From Desulfoferula sp040751985 (GTDB lineage: Bacteria; Desulfobacterota; Desulfarculia; Desulfarculales; Desulfarculaceae), in NCBI GenBank assembly GCA_040751985.1, contig JBFMFU010000003.1, forward strand, positions 9,140-73,139: a DNA stretch of 64,000 nucleotides, in the 5' to 3' direction. Made by a program: the position numbers and the translations under genes. The notes under the pieces were generated by a model. It worked only from the letters and a program-made list of their open reading frames with translations. It was not told the origin of the DNA and made no database searches. This document shows, in pieces, positions 1 through 7,191 of the stretch (within the stretch, counting starts at the first letter, position 1; each line of letters opens with the position of its first letter).

Positions 1-132
1 GCGCAGCACGTTGGCGGCCAGGGCCTCCTTGTTCTCCATGACCCGGTGCAGCTTCTCCTGCATGTCTATGATCGCCAGCAGGCAGTCCTGGCGGCGCAGC
101 AGCGCCGGCGCCTGTCGAAGGTCCCGCTCCAT
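1..132 (-). CDS. Isochorismatase-family hydrolase, N-terminal part only
   Basis: The first 44 codons of a gene that leaves the window at its left edge. The translation holds LLAIIDMQEKL near residue 17, the signature of isochorismatase-like cysteine hydrolases, where this Asp belongs to the catalytic triad. The Lys and Cys of the triad lie outside the window. The ATG at 132 is the only good start, and it is divergent from the DUF547 gene across 165 bp. The substrate cannot be told: the family covers nicotinamidases, N-carbamoylsarcosine amidases and uncharacterised hydrolases. Confidence 0.75.
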   Translation of the reverse strand, partial: MERDLRQAPALLRRQDCLLAIIDMQEKLHRVMENKEALAANVLR

Positions 133-297
133 GCCTGTCTCTCTCCCTGGGCCGGGGCCCATGCGCGGTTATCGGTCAGCGCTCATTTTAACAGAAGCGC
201 CCCGGCCCGGCGCGGGCGGCTTGTCCTGGGCCGGGGGCGTGGCTTAACCTGATAGCAGCGGCGGAGCGATGCCCGCCCGTCACAGAGGAGATGCTCC

Positions 298-1044
298 ATG
301 AGAACATTGGCCGTCCTGTCCCTGGCCATATTACTGGCGGCCGCGGCCGGAACGGGCAGGGCCGTGGCTGCGGCCGCGGACTACGCGCTTTACGCCCAGT
401 TGCTGCACAAGTACGCGCAGGGCGGCGCGGTGGACTACGCGGGCCTGAAGAAAGAGCGGGCCAAGCTGGACCGGTTCCTGGCGGCGATGGCCCAGGTGGA
501 GCCGGACAAGCTGGGCCGGGCCGCGCAGATGGCCTTTTACATCAACGTGTACAATGCCTGGACCCTGTGGCTGATCCTGACCAAGTACCCGGACCTGAAG
601 TCCATCAAGGACCTGGGCAGCCTGTTCTCCGGGCCCTGGTCCAAGAAGATCGTGCGCCTCAGGGCCGGGGTGCTGACCCTGGATGAGGTGGAGCACGACA
701 TCCTGCGGCCGCGCTTCAAGGACCCCAGGGTGCACTTTGCGGTCAACTGCGCCGCCAAGGGCTGCCCGCCGCTGCGGCCAGAGCCCTTCACCGGCGACCG
801 CCTGGACCAGCAGCTCGACCAGGCCACGGCCGCGGTGATCAACGACCCTGGGCGCACGGTGCTCAAGGGCAACACGCTCTACCTGAACAAGGTCATGGAC
901 TGGTACGCCGGCGACTTCCCGCGGGACCAGGTGAGCTTCGTCAAGAAGTACGCCCGCGGTGAGCTGAAGAAGAAGCTGGATGCCCTGGGGGACAAGGTGC
1001 GCATAGAGTATCTGGATTATGACTGGTCCCTGAATAGCAAGTAG
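298..1044 (+). CDS. Secreted DUF547 family protein
   Basis: 248 residues with an N-terminal signal peptide (hydrophobic stretch about residues 4-25, ending near AVAA), so it is probably periplasmic. The body matches the DUF547 family: an AFYINVYNAWTLW-like block near residue 78, and VHFAVNCAAKGCPPL near residue 147 with the conserved Asn-Cys and Cys-Pro-Pro. The family has no firmly known biochemical function. GAGGAG lies 7 bases before the ATG. It appears monocistronic. Its terminator is now 2.5 kb away at 3564 because a transposon has landed between the stop codon and the hairpin. Confidence 0.85.
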   Translation: MRTLAVLSLAILLAAAAGTGRAVAAAADYALYAQLLHKYAQGGAVDYAGLKKERAKLDRFLAAMAQVEPDKLGRAAQMAFYINVYNAWTLWLILTKYPDLKSIKDLGSLFSGPWSKKIVRLRAGVLTLDEVEHDILRPRFKDPRVHFAVNCAAKGCPPLRPEPFTGDRLDQQLDQATAAVINDPGRTVLKGNTLYLNKVMDWYAGDFPRDQVSFVKKYARGELKKKLDALGDKVRIEYLDYDWSLNSK

Positions 1045-1051
1045 AGAAGGG

Positions 1052-1059
1052 AAAAAAAT
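1052..1059 (+). repeat. Left target-site duplication of IS1595-family element
   Basis: AAAAAAAT directly outside the left terminal repeat. The identical octamer occurs at 3552-3559 outside the right terminal repeat. An 8-bp duplication is the size typical of the IS1595 family. Confidence 0.85.
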
Positions 1060-1091
1060 CGCGATTATATACTTGACAAACCCAACGCCCC
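1060..1091 (+). repeat. Left terminal inverted repeat of IS1595-family element
   Basis: Begins CGCGATTATATA and is complementary to 3520-3551 with mismatches only at repeat positions 13, 18 and 27. It contains the -35 box of the transposase promoter. Confidence 0.9.
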
Positions 1092-1101
1092 TTGCTAGAG
1101 T
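1073..1101 (+). promoter_or_regulatory. Sigma70-type promoter of the transposase operon
   Basis: TTGACA at 1073-1078, a 17-base spacer, then TAGAGT at 1096-1101. The -35 box is inside the terminal repeat, an arrangement that lets transposase bound at the end interfere with its own transcription. Confidence 0.65.
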
Positions 1102-1175
1102 ATAAACATCCCCACCAGAAGCGCCAACTTCCAGTGGGGACTGACCGCAACCCTGATGTTGGAGGCATCAAGGTC

Positions 1176-2108
1176 ATGGCTACCAAAAACAATATCATGC
1201 AAGCTCCGTATTTCCAAGATGAGGACAAAGCCAGAGAATATCTAGAAAGTATTCGCTGGCCCGAGGGTCCGATTTGCCCTCATTGTGGCGGGCATGAAAA
1301 AACCTACCGCCTTGAGGGCAAGAGTCACCGCAAGGGCTTGTTGAAGTGCGGGCACTGCCGTAAGCAGTTCACCGTTACCGTGGGCACCCTGTTTGAGCGG
1401 AGCAAGATTCCGCTGCATAAGTGGCTCCTAGCCGCCTACCTGCTTTGTTCCTCCAAGAAGGGCATTAGCGCCCACCAGCTACACCGGATGCTGGGCATTA
1501 CCTACAAGAGTATTTGGTTCTTGGTCCACAGGCTCCGCGAGGCCATGGCCGATCCTGTTTTTACCGACCAGCTAGGCGGCGCGGGCAAGTACGTTGAAGC
1601 GGACGAGACTTATTGGGGTAACAAGGGTAAGCAGCGGCGCGGAGCTAGAGGCGCGGCGCACAAGGAAAAGATATTCTCCCTGGTGGAGCGTGGCGGGAAT
1701 GTGCGGTCTTTCCATGTGTCCGCCGTCAGCGGGGCTACCCTAAAGCCCATTCTAAGACAGCAAGTGGACCGTGACACCCACGTTGTGACCGATGAAATGA
1801 AGTCCTATCAGGGCTTGGAAAAGGACTTTACGGCGCACAGCACCGTGTGTCACGCTAAGGGTGAATACGCGAGGGGGCCGATCTACACCAACACCATTGA
1901 GAATTATTTCAGTATTCTCAAGCGGGGGTTGACCGGAGTTTATCAGCACTGCGGCCCTCAACATCTGCGGCGCTATGTGGGCGAGTTCGACTTTAGGTAC
2001 AGCAACCGTAAGTTCAACGATGTTGAGCGCACCATTCTTGCCCTGCGGGGCATTGAAGGAAAGCGGCTGGTGTACCGGGACTCGTCAGCGGTTTGCGCCC
2101 GGCAGTAA
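1176..2108 (+). CDS. tnpA: IS1595 family transposase (ISXO2-like)
   Basis: 310 residues. An N-terminal zinc ribbon (CPHCGG near residue 35, CGHC near residue 58) is followed by a helix-turn-helix-like stretch and the ISXO2-like DDE catalytic core: Asp in YVEADETYWG (about 142), Asp in VVTDEMKSY (about 204) and Glu in TIENYFSILKRG (about 241). This is the complete domain order for the family, with no frameshift. The ATG at 1176 is preferred because GGAGG lies 10 bases upstream; an in-frame start at 1092 has no ribosome site and would overlap the promoter. It catalyses movement of the element bounded by the repeats at 1060 and 3551. Confidence 0.93.
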   Translation: MATKNNIMQAPYFQDEDKAREYLESIRWPEGPICPHCGGHEKTYRLEGKSHRKGLLKCGHCRKQFTVTVGTLFERSKIPLHKWLLAAYLLCSSKKGISAHQLHRMLGITYKSIWFLVHRLREAMADPVFTDQLGGAGKYVEADETYWGNKGKQRRGARGAAHKEKIFSLVERGGNVRSFHVSAVSGATLKPILRQQVDRDTHVVTDEMKSYQGLEKDFTAHSTVCHAKGEYARGPIYTNTIENYFSILKRGLTGVYQHCGPQHLRRYVGEFDFRYSNRKFNDVERTILALRGIEGKRLVYRDSSAVCARQ

Positions 2109-2122
2109 GCGGGGGCAGCAAA

Positions 2123-2875
2123 ATGGCTCTAGACAACCCGAAAAGACCAGACCTCACGCTGGAAATTTCTGGTTCCTTGCTTTCTCCTGAGAGGTTTATT
2201 CGTGGAGCAAATGCTTTTTTTAACATTGTTAAAGACATTGCAGGATACATATGCGCTAGCCAAGTAAAAATCAAATGGAATGTTTGGGTTGGGGAGGGAA
2301 GTCGCCTTATAGGGGCGCTGCCTATAAATACAGCGCCCGCTGTATTTGACAAAATCAAGAATATGGTGCATCAAGGGAGCCAACTTTTAGAAGAGAAAGC
2401 TGACTTCCCTCCGGGTTTTAGCGAGACTACGATCAGGCATTATAATCGCCTAGCTACTTTGGCCGCCACGGATGACGAAGATGATACAATTGTAAAAATA
2501 TGGATTGACCAAAAACCGAGTAATATTACACATCGCACTGTGGCCAATACGGCAGAACTACTTAAGGCAATATATGAAGATTATGGTTCTGTGGAGGGCC
2601 GACTTCAAGTAGTATCTGAAAGAGGAGGGCTACAATTTAAAATTTATGAACCCATCCATGATAATGCAATAAAATGTTTTATAGATAATGATATGCTATC
2701 CCAAGCAATTAATTCCTTCGGGAAGAGAGTAGAAGTTTATGGTTTAATAAGATATAGGGCAGATGGTGTTGAGGTTTCTGTTAAGGTTGAAGATATAATA
2801 GTATTTCCACCACCGGAACAATTACCCAGCGCACAATCTGTCCGGGGTTTATTGGGGGAACGCCTTGAGCCGTGA
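2123..2875 (+). CDS. Unknown cargo protein paired with PIN-domain protein
   Basis: 250 residues, not recognised. It starts 14 bases after the transposase stop (ATG at 2123, purine-rich GGGGGC upstream), and its last 11 bases overlap the PIN gene, so the two are probably translationally coupled. It has no signal peptide or membrane segment. The sequence mixes short beta-like stretches (LTLEISGSLL, KIKWNVWVG) with acidic segments, ending PPPEQLPSAQ. AT-rich codon use is unlike the chromosome. By position it could be the antidote or partner of the PIN nuclease, but at 250 residues it is much larger than ordinary VapB antitoxins and no DNA-binding motif is evident, so the role is inference only. 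Confidence 0.75.
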   Translation: MALDNPKRPDLTLEISGSLLSPERFIRGANAFFNIVKDIAGYICASQVKIKWNVWVGEGSRLIGALPINTAPAVFDKIKNMVHQGSQLLEEKADFPPGFSETTIRHYNRLATLAATDDEDDTIVKIWIDQKPSNITHRTVANTAELLKAIYEDYGSVEGRLQVVSERGGLQFKIYEPIHDNAIKCFIDNDMLSQAINSFGKRVEVYGLIRYRADGVEVSVKVEDIIVFPPPEQLPSAQSVRGLLGERLEP

Positions 2876-3392
2876 TGTATTGTATTGGGATTCAGATACC
2901 TTTTTAAGTTGGTTGCAGGACGAAAAAGGTAAAGCAGAACAGTGTGAAGGCGTAATAGAATCCGCCGAAAACGGGCAACTATTGATTGCCACGTCCGCCT
3001 TTACTCTTGCAGAAGTGCTATATCTGCGCGGGCGCGGGAATGTCCCAAAAGACAAAAAACAAGAAGTTGTAAAATTTTTTAAAAATGATTATATAACGAT
3101 AATAAATGTTACTAGAAAAATAGCAGAAAATGCGAGAGACTTGTATTGGGATTACAATATACATCCCAAAGATGCTATTCATGTAGCCACAGCGATTTTT
3201 AAAAAAATTGAAGAACTAAATACTTTTGATGTTGGACTTTTGGGAAAAAATGGCAAGGTTGGGAACCCCCCGCTAAGAATATGCCAACCCAACCGGCCAC
3301 TACAGAGCAAATTACAGTTTGGAAATGGGTCAAAGGGTCGCTGGGTTTCTGTTGACGGAGCATCGAAAGCAATGGTTTGGATTGAGGAATGA
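2865..3392 (+). CDS. PIN-domain (VapC-like) ribonuclease cargo protein
   Basis: 175 residues. The expected PIN acidic residues are in order: Asp9/Asp11 in LYWDSDTF, Glu50 in TLAEVLYL, Asp103 in PKDAIHVATA and Asp122 in NTFDVGLLG. PIN proteins are Mg-dependent RNases, most often the toxins of VapBC pairs. The start is TTG at 2865, inside the end of the preceding gene. A roughly 45-residue tail follows the last catalytic Asp and is longer than in minimal VapC. The stop overlaps the next gene as ATGA. Being locked into a transposon suggests an addiction, defence or transposition-control role; which one cannot be decided from sequence. Confidence 0.82.
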   Translation: MSRDVLYWDSDTFLSWLQDEKGKAEQCEGVIESAENGQLLIATSAFTLAEVLYLRGRGNVPKDKKQEVVKFFKNDYITIINVTRKIAENARDLYWDYNIHPKDAIHVATAIFKKIEELNTFDVGLLGKNGKVGNPPLRICQPNRPLQSKLQFGNGSKGRWVSVDGASKAMVWIEE

Positions 3393-3511
3393 AAAGAAAG
3401 CCGAAAAAAGAAAACAAGCCCGACCTCCTCGATTTTGATCGCGTAGTCGAACAACTACTCAAGTCACCCCCCAAGCCCAGACCCGTCCCTAAGCCCAAGC
3501 CAGCCAAATAG
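3389..3511 (+). CDS. 40-residue basic protein, last cargo gene of transposon
   Basis: A short ORF whose ATG overlaps the PIN stop codon (ATGA), so it is coupled to it. The 40 residues have a Lys-rich start, a central acidic/hydrophobic helix (LLDFDRVVEQLLKSPP) and a Pro-Lys-rich tail. The stop is 8 bases before the right terminal repeat. Candidate roles are a small antitoxin or partner of the PIN protein, or an RNA-binding peptide. No family recognised. Confidence 0.6.
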   Translation: MKRKPKKENKPDLLDFDRVVEQLLKSPPKPRPVPKPKPAK

Positions 3512-3519
3512 CCCCAACC

Positions 3520-3551
3520 GGGGCCTTGGGTTTCTCAACTATATAATCGCG
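3520..3551 (-). repeat. Right terminal inverted repeat of IS1595-family element
   Basis: Reverse complement of 1060-1091 at 29 of 32 positions. The outermost bases on this strand read CGCGATTATATA. It directly abuts the AAAAAAAT duplication at 3552-3559. Confidence 0.9.
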
Positions 3552-3559
3552 AAAAAAAT
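3552..3559 (+). repeat. Right target-site duplication of IS1595-family element
   Basis: AAAAAAAT, identical to 1052-1059 outside the left end. Confidence 0.85.
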
Positions 3560-3563
3560 TATA

Positions 3564-3598
3564 GGAGGCCCCGGAAGATCCGGGGCCTCCCACTTTTT
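3564..3598 (+). terminator. Intrinsic terminator, originally of the DUF547 gene
   Basis: A perfect 11-bp stem (GGAGGCCCCGG with CCGGGGCCTCC), a 5-base loop AAGAT, then CACTTTTT. With the transposon and one duplication removed it would lie about 25 bases after the DUF547 stop codon. Confidence 0.8.
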
Positions 3599-3642
3599 GA
3601 CCAGCCAGGCATTGAACTCTGGTTAGAGAAAGTCATCGCAAT

Positions 3643-3774
3643 TAGCCGGGCATTGTTTATATCACGGCCGGCACAGCCAGCCGCCGGCAGACAAGGCGGC
3701 CGGCGAGCGAGCGCCGCAGGTGTAGTTGAAACTACATCGAGGCGCGAGCGAAGCCGGCAACGCAGTATGCCGGG
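3643..3774. repeat. Structured intergenic element with nested inverted repeats
   Basis: In the 326-bp gap between the transposon and the GlcDF gene. The centre is the palindrome TGTAGTTGAAACTACA (3721-3736). Around it are GCGCC/GGCGC (3711 and 3741), GCCGGC/GCCGGC (3699 and 3753) and CCGG-CAT/ATGCCGG at the outside, a nested cruciform of about 130 bp. No ORF or Pfam-like protein is seen here. It resembles, from memory, a class of structured intergenic repeats in Desulfobacterota. No second copy was found in this window. The remainder to 3885 shows only a short GC palindrome. Confidence 0.45.
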
Positions 3775-3885
3775 CCCAAGGCTTGGGCTCCCAGATATTT
3801 TCAACGGGAGCCTAAGTGGTCGAGCTTGGCAGATGGCATCTCGACCCGCTCTGCCCCCAGCGGCCCGCTGGCTGGCGCAGCCGGG

Positions 3886-6471
3886 CTAGGCCAGGCGCGA
3901 GGCCACCAGCTCGGTGATGTCCAGCACCTTTATCTTGCCGATCTTCTCCTTGCGGGCCCGGGCCGCGGCCTGGTTCAGGGAGTTCTTGCAGGAGGGGCAG
4001 GCGCTGACCACGGCCTCGGCGCCCGAGGCGATGGCCGCCTTGATGCGCGCCAGGGCGATGTCCCCGCCCAGGGCGTTGTCAAAGGCCTTGACCCCGCCGC
4101 CGCCGCCGCAGCACTTGGCCAGGCTGCGGTTCTGGGGGAACTCCAAGAGCTCCACGCCGGGCAGGGCCTTGATCACCTCCCGCGGCGGCTCGTACACTCC
4201 CAGGTGCCGGCCCAGGTCGCAGGGGTCGTGGTAGATGACCTTCAGGGCCGGGGCGTCGTCCTTGAACCTGAGCTTGTTCTCCTTGGTCAGCCGCTCCAGC
4301 AGGAACACGGCGTGCTCGGGCTGGTAGCCGTCGCCGAAGCCGTGCTTGGGGTATAGCTCCTCGAAGGTCTTGTAGCAGCCGGCGCAGGCCGTGAGCAGGG
4401 TACGTACGCCCTTGTCCTTGAACAGGGCGCTGTTGGCCGCGGCCACGGCGTCGAAGGTCTTCATGTCCCCCACCAGGTAGGCCAGGTAGCCGCAGCAGTT
4501 CTCCTCTTCGCCCATGGTGGTGTAGTCCAGGCCGGCCGCGTCCAGGATCTTCATCAGGGCCGGGGTGATGCGCACGTCCTGGTAGGAGGCCACGCAGCCC
4601 AGGTGCAGCATCACCTCGGCCTGGTCCTTGGCCTGGTAGCCCACGGGGTAGGAGTCGCAGCGCTTGTTCCGGGGCTGGGCAAAGGGGTTGCCCAACTCGA
4701 TCATGTCGCTCATCAGCTTCTGGAAGGTCTCGGGCAGGTAGCCCTCCTGCACCAGGCGCTGGCGGGCGGCCTGCACCACCCCGGCCACGTTCACCTGGGC
4801 CGGGCAGGTGTACTTGCAGTTCAAGCAGAGCATGCACTGGTACAGGCGCCGGGCCATGTCCGCGCTGGGCTGGGCCTGGCCGGTCAAGAGGGCGAAGGCC
4901 AGGGTGATGCGGCCGCGGGCGTTCATGGCCTCCAGGTTGGTCTGGGCGTAGGTGGGGCAGCCCAGGCGGCAGAAGCCGCACTGGATGCAGGCCACGATCT
5001 CGTTGTCGATCTCCCCGAAGCTGGCCACCTTCGCGTGGCCGGCGCGCAGGGGTTCGAAGCCGCTGGCCTGGTACATGTCGCCGATGGAGCCTCTCAGGCC
5101 CATCTTGCCGGGGTTGAGCACGCCCTGGGGGTCCAGGGCGTCCTTGATGGCCTGCATCACCTCCATGCCCACCGGGCCCAGCTCCACGTTGATGTAGGGC
5201 GACTTGGACATGCCCAGGCCGTGCTCGGCGCTCATGGTGCCTTCCATGGAGGCCGTGACCTCCACCAGCTCCAGGGCGATCTTCTTGACCGCCTCCCACT
5301 GGGCGGCGTTCTTCACGTCCATGATGAAGGTGGCGTGCAGGTTGCCGTCGCCGATGTGGCCGAAGGTGGCGATGGGGAAGCCGTGCTTGGCGCCAATGGC
5401 CTGTATCTGCTTGATGGTCTCGGGTATCTTGCTCACCGGCACCCCGAAGTCCTCCATCAGGGGCACCAGGCGGTAGCCGGGCTTGAGGCGGCTCATGGCC
5501 GGCACCAGCCGGTGCCGCGCCTCCCACAGGGGCGCCTTCTCCACCGGGTCGTCGGTCCATTTACTGCGCAGCATGCCGTGCCCCGCGCTGATGGCCTCCA
5601 CCTGCTTCACGTAATCGTTCACCGCCGCGCGGTGGCCGTCCAGCTCCAGCATGATCATGCAGCCTACGCCGGGCTCCACCTTCAGGCCGATGGCCTTGAC
5701 CAGCACCTGGATGGACACGTCGTCTAATATCTCGCAGGTGGCGATGGGCACGCCGGTGGTGAGCATCTCGGTGACCGCGCCGCCGGCGCTGGTGATGTCG
5801 CCGAACTCCAGGCGGGCGCTGATGGCGTACTCGGGCTGGGGCAGGATCTTCACCGTGGCCTCGGTGATCACCCCCAGGGTGCCCTCACTGGCGCAGAAGA
5901 GCTGGGCCAGATTGTAGCCGGAGCTGGTCTTGGGAGCCTTGCTGCCCACCTTGAGCACCCGGCCGTCGGCCAAGACCACGGTGAGGGCCATGACGTAGTC
6001 CTTGGTGGTGCCGTACTTGACCGCCCGGATGCCGCTGGCGTTGGTGTTGATCATGCCGCCGATGGTGGCGATGCCGGCGCTGCCCGGATCGGGCGGGAAG
6101 AAGAAGCGGTCCGCGGCCAGGGCCGCGTTCAGGGCCCCGCAGATCACGCCCGGCTGCACGCGGGCGTAGTGGTCGGGCAGGTTGATCTCCAGGATCTGGT
6201 TCATGCGGATGAGGTTGAGCACCACCCCGCCGTTGGGGGCCAGGGCCGCGCCGGTCACCGAGGTGCCGCCGCCGCGGGCGGTCACCGGCACGCCGGCCTG
6301 ATGGCAGACGGAGAGGATCTGGCTGACCTCTTCGGTGCTGCGCGCGAAGACCATGGCCTCGGGCAGGCCCATGTGCACGGACATGTCCCGGGCGTAGGCC
6401 AGGCAGTCGGCCTGGTTCACCACTACGTTCTGTTCACCTACTATCTCAGCCAGTCGCTTGCTGATTTCCAT
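3886..6471 (-). CDS. GlcD-GlcF fusion: FAD-linked oxidase plus Fe-S/CCG domains
   Basis: 861 residues. The N-terminal half is a PCMH-type FAD-binding oxidase (RGGGTSVTGAA at 66-76, GSAGIATIGGMINTNASG near 130, FAD-oxidase C-terminal domain to about 465) like GlcD or D-lactate dehydrogenase. The C-terminal half is GlcF-like: two 4Fe-4S motifs (CIQCGFCRLGCP near 494, CMLCLNCKYTCP near 547), then two CCG domains with NCCG and CCGGGGG motifs as in HdrB/HdrD. It probably oxidises a 2-hydroxy acid and passes electrons through Fe-S centres. AGGAGG lies 7 bases before the ATG. It follows the Hdr-like and lipoyl-protein genes on the same strand, but a strong hairpin at 6500-6534 lies between, so it may be separately expressed. 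The substrate is not determinable. Confidence 0.88.
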   Translation of the reverse strand: MEISKRLAEIVGEQNVVVNQADCLAYARDMSVHMGLPEAMVFARSTEEVSQILSVCHQAGVPVTARGGGTSVTGAALAPNGGVVLNLIRMNQILEINLPDHYARVQPGVICGALNAALAADRFFFPPDPGSAGIATIGGMINTNASGIRAVKYGTTKDYVMALTVVLADGRVLKVGSKAPKTSSGYNLAQLFCASEGTLGVITEATVKILPQPEYAISARLEFGDITSAGGAVTEMLTTGVPIATCEILDDVSIQVLVKAIGLKVEPGVGCMIMLELDGHRAAVNDYVKQVEAISAGHGMLRSKWTDDPVEKAPLWEARHRLVPAMSRLKPGYRLVPLMEDFGVPVSKIPETIKQIQAIGAKHGFPIATFGHIGDGNLHATFIMDVKNAAQWEAVKKIALELVEVTASMEGTMSAEHGLGMSKSPYINVELGPVGMEVMQAIKDALDPQGVLNPGKMGLRGSIGDMYQASGFEPLRAGHAKVASFGEIDNEIVACIQCGFCRLGCPTYAQTNLEAMNARGRITLAFALLTGQAQPSADMARRLYQCMLCLNCKYTCPAQVNVAGVVQAARQRLVQEGYLPETFQKLMSDMIELGNPFAQPRNKRCDSYPVGYQAKDQAEVMLHLGCVASYQDVRITPALMKILDAAGLDYTTMGEEENCCGYLAYLVGDMKTFDAVAAANSALFKDKGVRTLLTACAGCYKTFEELYPKHGFGDGYQPEHAVFLLERLTKENKLRFKDDAPALKVIYHDPCDLGRHLGVYEPPREVIKALPGVELLEFPQNRSLAKCCGGGGGVKAFDNALGGDIALARIKAAIASGAEAVVSACPSCKNSLNQAAARARKEKIGKIKVLDITELVASRLA

Positions 6472-6499
6472 GGCTGCACCTCCTGACGCCCCCCTGGCT

Positions 6500-6534
6500 A
6501 AAAAGATCGGGGAGGGGTGCCGGCGCCCCTCCCC
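6500..6534 (-). terminator. Intrinsic terminator after the lipoyl-protein gene
   Basis: GGGGAGGGG (6509-6517) pairs with CCCCTCCCC (6526-6534) around an 8-base loop. On the minus strand it is followed by a T-run (A5 on the plus strand, 6500-6504). It separates the GcvH-like gene from the GlcDF fusion. Confidence 0.75.
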
Positions 6535-6644
6535 GTGGTTCTAAGCCTGCCCCCGGCTAAAGGTGCGGGCCCAGAGGCCCTGCCCTCCTGCCGGGATGCT
6601 AAATCGAAAATAATATCGGAGCAGCATTTCTAGGTCTGCCATTT

Positions 6645-7073
6645 CTAGGCCTGCTCCTGGTTCATGCGATCGATCTCGCCCTGGACCCAGTCGGCGTAGG
6701 CCTGGCCCTGCATCAGGGCCCCCAGCTCGGCCTCTAAGTCGCTGGGCTTTATCTTGCATATCCAGCCCGCGCCGTAGCAGTCGGCGTTGATCAGCTCGGG
6801 CTCGTCCTCCAGGGCCTCGTTGCCCGCGGCCACAGCGCCCGACACCGGGGCGTAGACCCGGCCCACCCACTTGCCGCTCTCGATGGAGCCGAAGGGCTTG
6901 CCCTGGGTCACCTCGTCGTCCTCGGCGGGCACGTCCACGAAGGTGATCTCGCCGGCCAGCTTTTGGGTCAGGTCCGTGGTGCCCATGACCACCAGATCGC
7001 CCTCCACCCGGGCCCAGAAGTGGTTTTGGTCGTAGTAGAACTCGTCGGGAAAGTTATAGCCGGCTACCTCCAT
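6645..7073 (-). CDS. gcvH: GcvH-like lipoyl-carrier protein
   Basis: 142 residues from the ATG at 7073. A biotinyl/lipoyl fold with the lipoylation site at Lys68 in SIESGKWVGRVYAPVSG, and GEITFVDVPAEDDEV before it, as in glycine-cleavage H protein. No glycine cleavage T or P gene is nearby. Instead it lies just downstream of HdrB/HdrC/Qmo-like genes, reminiscent of the lipoate-binding proteins (LbpA) of sulfur-oxidising sHdr systems. A GTG nine bases upstream is in frame, but AAGGAG is spaced correctly (8 bases) only for the ATG. A carrier role for the Hdr-like complex is an inference; a plain H protein is the alternative. Confidence 0.85.
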   Translation of the reverse strand: MEVAGYNFPDEFYYDQNHFWARVEGDLVVMGTTDLTQKLAGEITFVDVPAEDDEVTQGKPFGSIESGKWVGRVYAPVSGAVAAGNEALEDEPELINADCYGAGWICKIKPSDLEAELGALMQGQAYADWVQGEIDRMNQEQA

Positions 7074-7165
7074 GCACTGCACTCCTTGACTGGGCCCCCA
7101 GGGGGGCGTTTGGCTGTAGCGGGTCGGGCGCGGCGGGCGCCCGCTGTGGTTTCTGGTGTAGCTAT

Positions 7166-7174
7166 ATCATAGCA
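7166..7174 (-). promoter_or_regulatory. Possible extended -10 promoter for the lipoyl-protein gene
   Basis: On the minus strand TGC TATGAT (extended -10 type), about 95 bases before the ATG at 7073. No good -35 box is seen. It could give the lipoyl gene transcription independent of the hdr genes. Confidence 0.3.
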
Positions 7175-7191
7175 CAGGGTCCGGGCGCGAC

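Larger units (their letters stand above)
1060..3551 (+). mobile_element. IS1595-family transposon with PIN-domain cargo
   Basis: A 2492-bp element bounded by 32-bp inverted terminal repeats (29 of 32 identical) and a perfect 8-bp target duplication. It encodes an ISXO2/IS1595-type transposase followed by three same-strand, tightly spaced or overlapping cargo genes: a 250-residue unknown, a PIN-domain protein and a 40-residue basic protein. Its GC content is clearly below that of the neighbourhood, lowest in the cargo. Removing the element and one duplication rejoins the DUF547 stop codon to its terminator, so the insertion is precise and looks recent. Some IS1595 elements are known to carry passenger genes. 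All visible parts are intact, so it may be active. Confidence 0.92.

Noticed and set aside
3600..3660. tRNA-like fragment near the transposon
   Set aside because: No cloverleaf, no TPsiC-type loop sequence and no acceptor stem could be built.
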